This document shows, in pieces, positions 26,008-36,123 of a DNA stretch of 64,000 bases. Made by a program: the position numbers and the translations under genes. The notes below the pieces were generated by a model. The model was not told the origin of the DNA. It was given only the letters and a program-made list of their open reading frames with translations, and searched no databases. Each line of letters starts with the position of its first letter. Within the stretch, counting starts at the first letter, position 1. This DNA comes from Shewanella cyperi (GTDB lineage Bacteria > Pseudomonadota > Gammaproteobacteria > Enterobacterales > Shewanellaceae), in NCBI RefSeq assembly GCF_017354985.1, contig NZ_CP071501.1:3511001-3575000 (forward strand), read 5' to 3'.

Positions 26008-27648
26008 ATGATTACAAAACCAACCCTGACCGCAGCCCTGTTGCTGGCCGGTCTCAGCGCCCATGCCCATGGTGCGCTGCTCATCAGCGAAGTCCTTTAC
26101 GATGCGCCCAACAACGACAGCGTCGAGGAATTCATTGAACTCTATAATTCGGGCTGCGACCCTGTGGATCTGAGCCAATATCAGCTCAGTGACAACAGCA
26201 GCAGCCTCAACCTCAGTGGTACCCTGGCGCCGGGCAAGTATTACAGCCTGGCCATCAATGCCGCCGGTTTCAACAATCTGTTCGGCAAAGATCCCGACTT
26301 CGCTCCCCTGCCCTTCAGCCTCGGCAACTCGGGCGACTTCGTCAAACTCAGCCTCAATGGCCAACAGGTGGATCTGGTTGCCTGGGAAGGGGGCGTCAGC
26401 GGCTGGAACCTGAACGTGCGTGACGTGGCGCTGGAGCGCACCACCATAGTCAACACCCAAACGGAAGCCGACTGGACCGCGGCAGCCAGTGCCGGTACGC
26501 CGGGCACTGGCACACTCGCCGGTTGCAGCGCGCCGTTGCCGACCGAAAACCTCTTGTCCAAGGGCGAAGTCAGGACCAATCTCAGCGCGGCCCAGGGGCA
26601 GGCGCTGGACTTTGTCGCCGATATTCCGGCCGGCAGCAGCAATCTGGCTGTGACTCTGTCCGGTGGCAGTGGCGATGCCGACCTTTATGTGCGCTTTGGT
26701 AGCGAACCCAGTACCAGCCAATACGATTGCGCCCCCTATCTGAGCGGCAACAACGAGCAATGCCAGATTGCCACGGCCCAGGAAGGTCGTTGGTACATCA
26801 AACTGCAGGCCTATGAGGCCTTCAGCGGCGCCTCGCTGCAGCTCGACTATGACACGGATGCGGGCAGCGGCACTGGAACAGGCACTGGCACTGGAACAGG
26901 CGGTGGCACAGAACCGGATCCCGCCGGTTACAGCTATGACACCTACTACGCCCAGGCCATAGGCAAGAGCGGTATTGAACTCAAGACCAGCCTGAACCTT
27001 ATCATCCGCGACCACACCCGCTACACCTACACCCAGGTGTGGGATGGTCTCAACTACACGGATGAAGATCCCGCCAATCCTGACAATGTGATCCTGCTGT
27101 ACACCGGCCGCTCCGAACCCAAGACCAATCGTGCCGGCCTCAGCAGTTCACTGGATGCCTGGAACCGGGAGCACGTGTGGGCCAAGAGCCATGGCTTCCC
27201 CGACAGCAGCCAGTACGCCTATACGGATCTCAATCACCTGCGCCCGGCGGACGTAACGGTCAACAGCACCCGTGGCAACAAGGACTTCGCCATGGGAGGG
27301 ACACCTCTGTCTGAAGCACCGGAAAATAAAACCGACGCCGACAGCTTCGAACCTGCGGATGCGGTCAAGGGCGATGTGGCGCGTATGGTGCTGTACATGG
27401 ATGTCCGCTATCAGGGCGGCGACAGCAGCAACACGCCGGATCTGATCGCGGTCCAAGGCACCACTGGTACCAACGAGCCAAAACTCGGTGACCTCTGCAC
27501 CCTGCTCAGCTGGCACAACCAGGATCCCGTCAGCGATTGGGAGCGGCGCCGCAATAACCGGGTTTATGAGTGGCAGCACAACCGCAACCCCTTTATCGAC
27601 AATCCGGCCTGGGCCAATGCCATCTTCGGCAGCGGCTGCGGTCAGTAA
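26008..27648 (+). CDS. Secreted multidomain endonuclease (lamin-tail, PPC, endonuclease I)
   Basis: A 546-residue exported nuclease. A signal peptide (MITKPTLTAALLLAGLSAHA) leads to a lamin-tail domain (about 23-120; LLISEVLYDAPNNDSVEEFIELYN), a bacterial pre-peptidase C-terminal-type domain (about 180-285; LSGGSGDADLYVRFG), a Gly-Thr repeat linker (about 289-303) and an endonuclease I domain. The last shows the active-site pattern WNREHVWAKSHGF near 385 and DLNHLRPADVTVNSTRGN. Such enzymes degrade extracellular DNA for phosphate or biofilm remodelling. The signal peptide decides the ATG at 26008, although its ribosome site is weak (AGG only 0-3 nt away). Type II secretion is inferred. Confidence 0.88.
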   Translation: MITKPTLTAALLLAGLSAHAHGALLISEVLYDAPNNDSVEEFIELYNSGCDPVDLSQYQLSDNSSSLNLSGTLAPGKYYSLAINAAGFNNLFGKDPDFAPLPFSLGNSGDFVKLSLNGQQVDLVAWEGGVSGWNLNVRDVALERTTIVNTQTEADWTAAASAGTPGTGTLAGCSAPLPTENLLSKGEVRTNLSAAQGQALDFVADIPAGSSNLAVTLSGGSGDADLYVRFGSEPSTSQYDCAPYLSGNNEQCQIATAQEGRWYIKLQAYEAFSGASLQLDYDTDAGSGTGTGTGTGTGGGTEPDPAGYSYDTYYAQAIGKSGIELKTSLNLIIRDHTRYTYTQVWDGLNYTDEDPANPDNVILLYTGRSEPKTNRAGLSSSLDAWNREHVWAKSHGFPDSSQYAYTDLNHLRPADVTVNSTRGNKDFAMGGTPLSEAPENKTDADSFEPADAVKGDVARMVLYMDVRYQGGDSSNTPDLIAVQGTTGTNEPKLGDLCTLLSWHNQDPVSDWERRRNNRVYEWQHNRNPFIDNPAWANAIFGSGCGQ

Positions 27649-27662
27649 CTGCAGTTGACAAT

Positions 27663-27690
27663 AAAAAAGGCCCCGACCGGGGCCTTTTTC
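27663..27690 (+). terminator. Bidirectional rho-independent terminator
   Basis: AAAAAGGCCCC with GGGGCCTTTTT and a 4-nt loop, between the nuclease gene and the convergent SRPBCC gene; T-tracts on both strands. Confidence 0.92.
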
Positions 27691-27701
27691 ATGGAAAGCG
27701 C

Positions 27702-28235
27702 CTATTGCTCCAGCAGGGTTTTGAGGTTGCCAAGTCCTGTGTTGAGATCGTCGGCAATCATGGTTTCAAAATCCATCAGCACCAACATCAGGTTCATCGG
27801 ATAATCCATGTGGCCGCGAAAGCCCCAACTCACCAGAGTCTTGCCTTCGGCCGTTGCATCAGTGGTCATAAAGGCCAGATCTGTGGCTTCAAAGGGGGTT
27901 AAGAATCTCAGCTCATAGTCGATGCGTTTGTTCGGCACCATGGCCGTAATTTCCTGCTCACCGCGGCCCACATCCGGGTTGTCGCTGTCCCAGGCCGAGA
28001 CAAAGCCCACAGTGCCATCCGTGCCGCGAAAACTCAGTCTCGCCTTGGGATCCATCTTGGCCCACTTGCTATAGTTGTTCTGATTTTTCAGATACTTGAC
28101 ATAGTCATAAACTTCGGCAACCGGCTTGTCTATGACGATGGACGTGGTCACTGCATACTCTTTTCTGACAAAGAGGGCCGCCACCAGGGGGATGGCGCAC
28201 AGCAGCAGTAAAAACAGCAGGATTTTTTTCAGCAT
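27702..28235 (-). CDS. SRPBCC (START-like) family protein, membrane-anchored
   Basis: A 177-residue protein with an N-terminal hydrophobic helix (about residues 4-21) then a START/polyketide-cyclase-like fold: SIVIDKPVAEVYDYVKYLKNQNNYSKW is the usual first strand and helix of this group, and a long C-terminal helix (MIADDLNTGLGNLKTLL) closes the ligand cavity. GGAG lies 6 nt before the ATG. The ligand is unknown. The gene is single. Confidence 0.78.
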   Translation of the reverse strand: MLKKILLFLLLLCAIPLVAALFVRKEYAVTTSIVIDKPVAEVYDYVKYLKNQNNYSKWAKMDPKARLSFRGTDGTVGFVSAWDSDNPDVGRGEQEITAMVPNKRIDYELRFLTPFEATDLAFMTTDATAEGKTLVSWGFRGHMDYPMNLMLVLMDFETMIADDLNTGLGNLKTLLEQ

Positions 28236-28331
28236 AGGATCTCCATGATCGGTTGCCGATTGCCAAGGTGGTTGCGGCCACGGAATTGGATTTTGCTGAA
28301 AAAGTATAGCCAGTTTTCAAGCAGTTACCAA

Positions 28332-28532
28332 TTAAGCATCCAGGCGTTTGATCCCCAGGGTCTCTTCCTCGGCCAGGCGTTGCAGGCAGGCCTGGCACAA
28401 ACAGGCATCCCGGCGCTTTGGCAGCGCCCTGGGCACCTTGGCGTTCAGGCACCAACATTGGTCAATGCTTTGGCCTTGGGTCAGGGCACAGAGGTTGGAT
28501 TGACCACACAAGGGGCAAAGGGTTTCGCGCAT
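28332..28532 (-). CDS. Cysteine-rich CWC family protein
   Basis: A 66-residue protein of the cysteine-rich CWC type (after the CWC segment): CPLCGQSN, then QCWC, and CLCQAC near the C terminus. These Cys residues probably bind zinc. Its ATG overlaps the stop of the preceding membrane-protein gene (TGATG), which sets the start and indicates translational coupling. Function is unknown. Confidence 0.75.
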   Translation of the reverse strand: MRETLCPLCGQSNLCALTQGQSIDQCWCLNAKVPRALPKRRDACLCQACLQRLAEEETLGIKRLDA

Positions 28533-28747
28533 CAGGATCGGCCCATGCACCAGAGGCGCCACAACAGGCCGAACAGCGACAGCAGGCCATAACAGCCGCA
28601 ACTGATCCAGAGGAACAGGCCCGTCAGGGTTTCTGTGGTGAAAGACATCAGATAGAGGCTGGACATTAACATCAGCGACAGGAGTAACTTACTGATGTCC
28701 AGCGGTAATTTTTCCATATGAAATTCGTGTATGCTTTGCTCATCCAT
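28532..28747 (-). CDS. Small two-helix membrane protein
   Basis: A 71-residue protein beginning MDEQSIHEFHMEKLPLDISK followed by two hydrophobic helices (about residues 17-35 and 39-62) and a short basic end. AGGAAG is 8 nt before the ATG at 28747. It is coupled by a 1-nt overlap to the CWC protein gene. No family is recognised. Confidence 0.65.
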   Translation of the reverse strand: MDEQSIHEFHMEKLPLDISKLLLSLMLMSSLYLMSFTTETLTGLFLWISCGCYGLLSLFGLLWRLWCMGRS

Positions 28748-28840
28748 GGCTTGGCTTCCTTTTTGATCCGGCATTCCCCCCACGGTCGGAATCAAACCTG
28801 ACTGTCGGGGGCCGTTACACAGCCTAGCCCATGGTCGCCA

Positions 28841-29842
<1,002 letters not shown>

Positions 29843-29884
29843 TCAATTCAAGTCAAGCGTAAAAAACGCCAATTTGCCCATCCT

Positions 29885-29914
29885 AAAAACAAAAGGGACG
29901 CCAATGCGTCCCTT
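29885..29914 (-). terminator. Rho-independent terminator after metBL
   Basis: On the minus strand AAGGGACGC pairs with GCGTCCCTT over a 4-nt loop, followed by TTGTTTTT. Confidence 0.88.
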
Positions 29915-29931
29915 ATCACCCACAGCCAAGC

Positions 29932-32325
29932 TTATTCCTGTAACAGCTCGTGGCAGATCTGCGCCAGATCGGACTGCACCGCGGCCGCTGTTACCTCACG
30001 GCCGGCGCCTGGGCCACGGATGATCAGCGGATTGCCCTGATAGAAGGCGCTGCGGATCACAAACACATTGTCACCCGGTGTCAGGTTGGCCCAGGGATGC
30101 TCCGGCTCAACCCAGCTCAGCCCCACCTTGGCACTCACGCGCCCGCCGGCCCTATCCAGCGCCGCCACATAGCGCAGCACCTTGCCATTGTCCCGGGCAG
30201 CGTTGAGGGCCGCCAACATGGGGGCATCCAGCTCGCTGATCCGCCCGAGGAAGTCGGACAGCGGCAGGGCGGCCAGCGCCTCTGGCACCGGCGATTCCAC
30301 CTCTATATCGTCCAGCTCCAGCTCCAGGCCTATCTCGCGGGCCAGGATCAACAGCTTGCGCTGCATATCGCGGCCGGAGAGATCGTCCCTGGGATCGGGC
30401 TCGGTGATCCCGAGCGTCTTGGCCTCCAGTACCAATTCGGAGAAGGGTCGGCTGCCGTCATAATGTTCGAACAACCAGCACAGGGTGCCGGAGAACACAC
30501 CGCCGACCGCCTCCACTGTGTCGCCACTGTTGTGCAGATCGTTGAGCGCATGCTGCACCGGCAATCCCGCACCACAGCTGGCGTTATAGCGCCAATACAA
30601 CCTGCGGTTGCCGAGCTGTTGTTTCAGCTCGCGGTAGAAAGGCAGCGGGCCTGAGCCGGCCAGCTTGTTGGCGCTGACCAGATGAATGCCACGGGCAAAC
30701 AGCTCGGGGTATTGCAGTGTCAGCGTGGCGCTGGCGCTGATATCCAGGGCCACCAGCTCGTCGCACTCCAGGGCCTCCAGCTGTTGGAACAGGCTTGGAT
30801 AGTCCCAGTCGTGCGCTTCTACCGCGAAACGATCGCGCCAGTTGCCGGCATCTATGCCCTGACTATCAAGCAACGCCTTGCCGGAACTGACCAAACCCAG
30901 CAGCTCAATACTGGCCTCCAATTCCCGCCCCAAAGAAGTGGCGGCGCGGCGAAACAGATCCAGCCAGGCTTCGCCTATGTTGCCAACCCCAAGCAGCACC
31001 ACGCCGATGCGTTTGCGCGGCCCGGCGCAGCGTCTGTGCACCTTCTGGGTCAACAGGGTCACCTGATTCTTGGGCACCAGGGTCACCAGGCTGAGACCGT
31101 CCTGATACAGGGGCCTGGCCTCACGACTGAGCAAACGGGCAAAGCCGCGGCGATATAAGTGGGCATCGGCGCTGACCAGGGCCACCAGTCCGAGATCCGT
31201 GGCGACGCTGATGTCACTGATCTCCAGCTCCGGCGCCAGGGCATTGAGCTGGTTCAGGGCCTGGCGTTGCAGCTCGGGCATATAGGCCAGTTCCAATCGG
31301 CCATTGGCTGCGGGCCACCAGGCCAGCGGAGCCACACCGGCTTCTGCCAGCTGGCTCAGCAGGGTGTCGCAGTCACCGCCCAGGGTCAGGCTGAAACAGG
31401 CCACCTCGTTAAGGTTGGTCACCACGGGGGCGCTGGCGCGGGAGCTTGAGGGCGCCACCAGGGTAAAGGCGGTGTGTGGCGCATAGCTGGAGCGCACCGC
31501 CATGCTGACCCGGGTGTCAAACAGGGGTTGCAGGGTACGGGAATGGAGCACGGGCGAACCCAGACGCGCCAGGCGGTCGGCCTCGGCCAGTGACATGCTG
31601 GCCAGCAACTTGGCGTCATTGATCTTGTTGGGATCGGCGTTAAACACCCCTTCCACATCGGTCCAGATAGTGACCCGGTCGATATCGGCCAGGCTGGCAA
31701 TCAAGGTCGCGCTGAAATCCGATCCGTTGCGGCCCAGCAGCAGGGTATCGCCGCGGCTGTTGGCGCAGATAAAGCCGGTGATCACCAACCGCTCGTCCGG
31801 ATGTTCGGCCAGCAGCGCCTGCACCTTGGCACGGGACTCGGCGGTGCGGATCTGCGGCACAGCGCCTTCATCGGCCACCAGTATGCTGCAGGCATCCACG
31901 TGGCTTGCCGCCACGCCGGATTCACGCAGCAGTGCAGCCATCAAACGAGCCGACCAGCGCTCACCGAAACTGACCACCTGATTCACCTGATAGTCGTTGC
32001 GTTCACCAAGGGCCAGCAGGGTCTGCAACTGGGCCTTGTCCGTGGCCAGGCGCTCACGCAGGTGGCGGGCCTGTTCGGCACTGAGCAACTGCTCAATCAG
32101 TTGTTGCTGATAAGCCATCAGCTGCTGCAACTCTTCCTGCCACAGGGCACCTTTGTCGCTCAGCTCCAGCAGACGATAGAGAAAATTGGTGCTCTTGCCG
32201 GCGGCCGACACCACCACCAGATCGTCGCTACGCCCCTGGGTCAGCAGTATATGGGCCACCCGGCGATAACAGTCCGCATCCGCCAGGCTGGAGCCACCGA
32301 ATTTATGTAAATGACATCGTGCCAC
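29932..32325 (-). CDS. metL: Bifunctional aspartate kinase / homoserine dehydrogenase II
   Basis: A 797-residue fusion catalysing the first and third steps of the aspartate pathway toward methionine. The kinase half opens HKFGGSSLAD and includes LLGRNGSDFSATLIA and TIWTDVEGVFNADPNKI. The dehydrogenase half has the NAD(P) motif GVVLLGVGNIG near residue 465, VDCI-type dinucleotide contacts and LVSANKLAGS, ending in the homoserine dehydrogenase core. The order and length match E. coli MetL rather than ThrA because of the methionine neighbours. The start is GTG at 32325 with AGGAG 6 nt upstream. It follows metB after 9 nt, a two-gene operon controlled by MetJ. Confidence 0.95.
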   Translation of the reverse strand: MARCHLHKFGGSSLADADCYRRVAHILLTQGRSDDLVVVSAAGKSTNFLYRLLELSDKGALWQEELQQLMAYQQQLIEQLLSAEQARHLRERLATDKAQLQTLLALGERNDYQVNQVVSFGERWSARLMAALLRESGVAASHVDACSILVADEGAVPQIRTAESRAKVQALLAEHPDERLVITGFICANSRGDTLLLGRNGSDFSATLIASLADIDRVTIWTDVEGVFNADPNKINDAKLLASMSLAEADRLARLGSPVLHSRTLQPLFDTRVSMAVRSSYAPHTAFTLVAPSSSRASAPVVTNLNEVACFSLTLGGDCDTLLSQLAEAGVAPLAWWPAANGRLELAYMPELQRQALNQLNALAPELEISDISVATDLGLVALVSADAHLYRRGFARLLSREARPLYQDGLSLVTLVPKNQVTLLTQKVHRRCAGPRKRIGVVLLGVGNIGEAWLDLFRRAATSLGRELEASIELLGLVSSGKALLDSQGIDAGNWRDRFAVEAHDWDYPSLFQQLEALECDELVALDISASATLTLQYPELFARGIHLVSANKLAGSGPLPFYRELKQQLGNRRLYWRYNASCGAGLPVQHALNDLHNSGDTVEAVGGVFSGTLCWLFEHYDGSRPFSELVLEAKTLGITEPDPRDDLSGRDMQRKLLILAREIGLELELDDIEVESPVPEALAALPLSDFLGRISELDAPMLAALNAARDNGKVLRYVAALDRAGGRVSAKVGLSWVEPEHPWANLTPGDNVFVIRSAFYQGNPLIIRGPGAGREVTAAAVQSDLAQICHELLQE

Positions 32326-32334
32326 ATCAGGCTC

Positions 32335-33501
32335 CTATTGCTTGCAGGCCGCAACGGCGGCGAGTCCGGCCTCTATGTCGGCCAGCAAATCTTCCACATC
32401 TTCAATCCCCACCGACAGACGCAGCAGAGTGTCACTGATCCCGGCCTCGGCGCGGGCATCGCTGTCCATGGCCCTGTGGGTCATGGTGGCGGGCACTGCC
32501 ACCAGGCTCTCTACCCCACCGAGACTTTCGGCGATGCTGAAAAACTGCAGCGCCCCGAGAAAGGCCACCAGCTCTTCCTGGCCACCTTCAAGCTCAAAAC
32601 TCAGCATAGCGCCAAAGCCCTGTTGTTGCCGGGCGGCAATCTCGTGCCCAGGGTGATCCTTGAGCCCGGGGTAATACACCTTGCGCACCAGCTCGCTGGC
32701 AGCCAAACGGGCCACTATACGCTCGGCGTTTGCCTGGTGCTGCCGCACCCGCACCGCCAGGGTGCGCACCCCGCGCAGGGTCAGGTAGCTGTCAAAGGCG
32801 CCGCCTGTGAGTCCCAGGGTATTGGACCACCAGTGCAGGCGTTCCCCCAGCTCGACATCACGGCACACCACGGCGCCACCGACCACATCGCTGTGGCCAT
32901 TGATGTACTTGGTGGTGGAGTGCACCACTATGTCGGCCCCCAGCAACAGGGGTTGCTGCAATATGGGCGACAGGAAGGTGTTGTCCACCACCACCTTGGC
33001 GCCTACCTTGTGGGCGGCATAGGCAATGGCGGCTATGTCCACCACCCGCAGCAGGGGATTGGAGGGAGTCTCCAGCCATACCATGGCCGGTCCTTGAGCC
33101 AGGGCCGCATCCAGCGCCGCCGTATCAGATTGATCGACCACCAGCAGGCGGAACTGGCCTTTCTTCGCCAGGTTGGTGAACAGGCGATAGCTGCCGCCGT
33201 AACAATCGTGCGGCACCACCAATAAATCATCGGGTCCGAGCAGACTGGTCACCAGGGTGATGGCAGCCATACCGGTGCAGGTAATGATACCGCTGCAACC
33301 GTGTTCCAACTGGGCCAGGGCCTCGCCAAGTTGCGAGCGGGTGGGATTACCGGAACGGCTGTAGTCGAATGCCCGTGGCTGGGTGTGACCGTCAAAACTG
33401 TAATTGGTCGACAGGTAGATGGGCGGTACCACGGCACCATGCTGGCTGTCACTCTCAATGCCCTGACGTACTGCTATGGTTGCGGCTCGACGCTCTGTCA
33501 T
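32335..33501 (-). CDS. metB: Cystathionine gamma-synthase
   Basis: A 388-residue PLP enzyme that joins O-succinylhomoserine and cysteine to cystathionine. The Cys/Met-metabolism family signature is clear: YSRSGNPTR, MAAITLV, DNTFLSPILQQPL and HSTTKYINGHSD with the PLP-binding Lys. GAGGATC is 7 nt before the ATG. Being first in metB-metL and divergent from metJ across MetJ operators, it is metB rather than metC or mdeA. Confidence 0.95.
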   Translation of the reverse strand: MTERRAATIAVRQGIESDSQHGAVVPPIYLSTNYSFDGHTQPRAFDYSRSGNPTRSQLGEALAQLEHGCSGIITCTGMAAITLVTSLLGPDDLLVVPHDCYGGSYRLFTNLAKKGQFRLLVVDQSDTAALDAALAQGPAMVWLETPSNPLLRVVDIAAIAYAAHKVGAKVVVDNTFLSPILQQPLLLGADIVVHSTTKYINGHSDVVGGAVVCRDVELGERLHWWSNTLGLTGGAFDSYLTLRGVRTLAVRVRQHQANAERIVARLAASELVRKVYYPGLKDHPGHEIAARQQQGFGAMLSFELEGGQEELVAFLGALQFFSIAESLGGVESLVAVPATMTHRAMDSDARAEAGISDTLLRLSVGIEDVEDLLADIEAGLAAVAACKQ

Positions 33502-33536
33502 ACTCGGATCCTCAAAATACGCTTGCGCATCACAAT

Positions 33537-33615
33537 GGATGTCTGGACGTCTAAATTAACTCAGCAAATGTACCGAGGTCAATAGGCATCCAGACTTTTA
33601 GACGTCTATACTTGC
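33537..33615. promoter_or_regulatory. MetJ operators between metB and metJ
   Basis: Two clusters: GGATGTCT-GGACGTCT at 33537-33552, and AGACTTTT-AGACGTCT-ATACTTGC at 33592-33615. The second includes a perfect consensus 8-mer at 33600-33607. They lie just upstream of metB and probably also control metJ. Confidence 0.85.
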
Positions 33616-33716
33616 TGGCAAGAGCCCACAGATGGGGCGTTTTAGCAGCAATTATTTGACTGTAGTTTGTAAGGGTTTAAAATCGGCACCGAATTTCGGA
33701 TATCACAGGTGAGTCA

Positions 33717-34031
33717 ATGACTGAATGGAATGGCGAATACATCAGCCCCTATGCTGAGCACGGAAAGAAGAATGAGCAGGTTAAAAAGATTACCGTTTCC
33801 ATTCCTTTGAAAGTGTTGAAAGTATTGACCGATGAGCGCACCCGTCGCCAGGTCGGCAACCTGCGTCATGCAACCAACAGTGAATTGCTGTGTGAGGCCT
33901 TTTTGCACGCCTACACGGGCCAACCGCTGCCCAATGATGACGACCTGTCAAAAGACAAACCCGACAGCATCCCCGCCGAAGCCAAGCGCCTGATGGATGA
34001 GATGGGAATCGAATGGGAAGACATGGAGTAA
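33717..34031 (+). CDS. metJ: Methionine repressor
   Basis: A 104-residue ribbon-helix-helix repressor that binds tandem met boxes with S-adenosylmethionine as corepressor. The family core [21 protein letters not shown] (DNA-contacting beta strand then helix), [20 protein letters not shown] and the C-terminal IEWEDME match E. coli MetJ almost throughout. AGGTGAG precedes the ATG. It is divergent from metB, as in other enterics and Shewanella. Confidence 0.97.
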   Translation: MTEWNGEYISPYAEHGKKNEQVKKITVSIPLKVLKVLTDERTRRQVGNLRHATNSELLCEAFLHAYTGQPLPNDDDLSKDKPDSIPAEAKRLMDEMGIEWEDME

Positions 34032-34050
34032 ACTCCTGTCAATGGAAGAT

Positions 34051-34091
34051 AAACAGACAAGGATCGCTCGGCGATCCTTGTCTGTTTTTGG
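34051..34091 (+). terminator. Rho-independent terminator after metJ
   Basis: A perfect 17-bp stem (AAACAGACAAGGATCGC with its complement), a 3-nt loop and a T-rich end. Confidence 0.92.
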
Positions 34092-34106
34092 CCCCGGAGT
34101 ACTTTG

Positions 34107-34835
34107 ATGGATCCTGTTACCTGGTTGTTGGCCCTGCTGATCATCTTCAGTGGCGCCCTGATCCAAAGTCTGATTGGCTTTGGTCTGGCTGTAGTAGCCA
34201 GTCCGCTGTTGTATCTGCTGGAGCCGCGACTGGTGCCGGCCCCTGTGATAGTCATGGGCTTCTCCATTGCCCTGCTGACCTTGGTGCGGGAGCGCGGTCA
34301 ACTGGAGTTCAAGGGTCTGCAATATGCCTTGCTGGGACGGGTTCCCGGCGGCCTGCTGGGTGCCACCCTGTTACTCCTGGCTCCACAGGATGTACTGGGG
34401 CTGGCCATAGCCGCTATTGTGGCCATCGCCGTATTGCTCAGCCTTAAACGCTTCGAACTGCCGGTGAACCGCCTGACCCTGTTCGCGGCCGGTACCCTGT
34501 CCGGGGTATTCGGCACCATAGCCGCCATTGGCGGCCCGCCGATGGCGTTGTTGCTGGCAGGCAAGGATCCCGGTAAATTCCGGGCGGCACTGTCGGCCTT
34601 TTTTATCTTCAGCTCCCTGATTGCTTTGGTGATTCTGGCCTTGGCGGGCTTGCTGAGCACTGAACACTTGTGGTGGTCGCTGCAACTGCTGCCCGGTGTC
34701 ATTTTGGCCTACCTGCTGGCCGGGAAAATGATCCACAGGGTAGATAAAAATAAAACCAGGATCATGACCCTGGTTTTATGTTCCTTAAGCGCCCTGCTGC
34801 TGACCTTTAAGTCGCTGGCCAGCCTGCTTGGCTAA
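34107..34835 (+). CDS. TauE/SafE family membrane transporter
   Basis: A 242-residue inner-membrane protein with about seven or eight helices. The TauE/SafE pattern is present: IQSLIGFGLAVVASPLL near the start and GTLSGVFGTIAAIGGPPMALLL in the middle, the two inverted halves. Members export sulfite, sulfoacetate or other small organic anions; the substrate here is unknown. CCGGAG lies 7 nt before the ATG at 34107. Its last 4 nt overlap the end of the convergent TraF-like gene. Confidence 0.85.
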   Translation: MDPVTWLLALLIIFSGALIQSLIGFGLAVVASPLLYLLEPRLVPAPVIVMGFSIALLTLVRERGQLEFKGLQYALLGRVPGGLLGATLLLLAPQDVLGLAIAAIVAIAVLLSLKRFELPVNRLTLFAAGTLSGVFGTIAAIGGPPMALLLAGKDPGKFRAALSAFFIFSSLIALVILALAGLLSTEHLWWSLQLLPGVILAYLLAGKMIHRVDKNKTRIMTLVLCSLSALLLTFKSLASLLG

Positions 34836-36034
34836 AAGTGATAGGAGGTTTGCAGTGCCGCGCCATAGGCATTGTCATTGCCGAACATACCGCTGAGATC
34901 CAGCTTAAAACTCTTGCCTATGACAAAGCCGGTGCCGAGGGAATAAAGGTTGGCGGTCACATCATTCAGATCATGGCGGTAGCCCAGCCGCAGCGCCAAC
35001 CAGTCCATGGCCTGGTATTCACCGCCCACACGCCAATACTGGGTGCCCTCCAGGCCGACAAACTTTTCATTTTCAAGCAGATCCAAATCAGTGGTGACGG
35101 TAAAACCATCCCACTGATAGGCCACGCCGACGGTCACTGTTGGCCCCACTCTGTAGGTGGCCTGAATACCTTCTGACTCAACTGTGTCCAGCTCCCGCTT
35201 TATCAGGTTGCGGCCGGCAAGACCTATGACCATGCCATGCATGGGCTCAATGGCGATCCCCACATCCAGGTTAAAACCGGTTTCATCGTTGCTGTAGTCA
35301 CTGCCATCGAAATCCCCTTCATCGAAATTGTTGGCACTGACGCCATAGTTGAAGCTGTCGAGGCGTTGGATTTTTGGGGTAACCCCCACTGTCACCGGCA
35401 TATTGACAATCGACAGCGGCATACTGACCGCCACCCCGATATCGGAGATGGCGCCGGCGATAACCCGTCCCTGAGAAGTCAAATCCCCAATTTCCGGAGG
35501 ATTGACGGGATCCAGGGTGCTGAGCAGCACTATATCCTCATCACTGATGTCGGCAATACCGAAACCGTCGATATAGGTCTTGTACAACAGGCCCCAACTC
35601 ATACCCTTGGAGGGCATACTGATGCTTAAGCCAATACCGCCACTGAGATAGGCGTTGTTGTCCTGCAGTGAGACCAGATCACTCACCAGGGCATTACGAT
35701 AGGTATCAACTGCGGTGGGATTGGCATTATCAATGGCCGTCTGCAAGGCATCGTAGTCATCCTGCAACAGATCTATCTTGTCTATCATGTCGTCCTTGTC
35801 AGCCGCATCAAGCCCCAGGGTCGGCAGTAACAAGGTGACCCCTTGATCACGCATGGATGGCAGGGACAACAGGGCCGGGTTGGCAAAGGCGGCCCCTTCT
35901 ATATTGGAAGCAGCCACTCCTGTGCCCCCCATTGCATCGCTGCGTGCCTCGAAATAATCCTGGCCGGCGAACGCAAATTGACTGAGGAACACGGCACTTA
36001 TGGCCGTAAAAAGCGCGGTCTTGTTCATCATCAT
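34832..36034 (-). CDS. TraF-like outer-membrane barrel protein (conjugal transfer TraF family)
   Basis: A 400-residue protein with a signal peptide (to QFAFA) and the opening ARSDAMGGTGVAASNIEGAAFANPAL, the mark of the PF13729 group that databases call conjugal transfer protein TraF. The C-terminal half is beta-rich and ends SYHF, an outer-membrane assembly signal. There are no other conjugation genes, so the family name should not be read as function; a FadL/OmpP1-like barrel is the better description. GAGGATGA lies before three consecutive Met codons. Confidence 0.75.
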   Translation of the reverse strand: MMMNKTALFTAISAVFLSQFAFAGQDYFEARSDAMGGTGVAASNIEGAAFANPALLSLPSMRDQGVTLLLPTLGLDAADKDDMIDKIDLLQDDYDALQTAIDNANPTAVDTYRNALVSDLVSLQDNNAYLSGGIGLSISMPSKGMSWGLLYKTYIDGFGIADISDEDIVLLSTLDPVNPPEIGDLTSQGRVIAGAISDIGVAVSMPLSIVNMPVTVGVTPKIQRLDSFNYGVSANNFDEGDFDGSDYSNDETGFNLDVGIAIEPMHGMVIGLAGRNLIKRELDTVESEGIQATYRVGPTVTVGVAYQWDGFTVTTDLDLLENEKFVGLEGTQYWRVGGEYQAMDWLALRLGYRHDLNDVTANLYSLGTGFVIGKSFKLDLSGMFGNDNAYGAALQTSYHF

Positions 36035-36123
36035 TCATCCTCGGTTTTGTTATAAAAACAAGGATAGTTCAATCACCCGCTTGTCGATGAACAAAGCGTT
36101 ATTTTTTATCCAGGCCCAACCAT

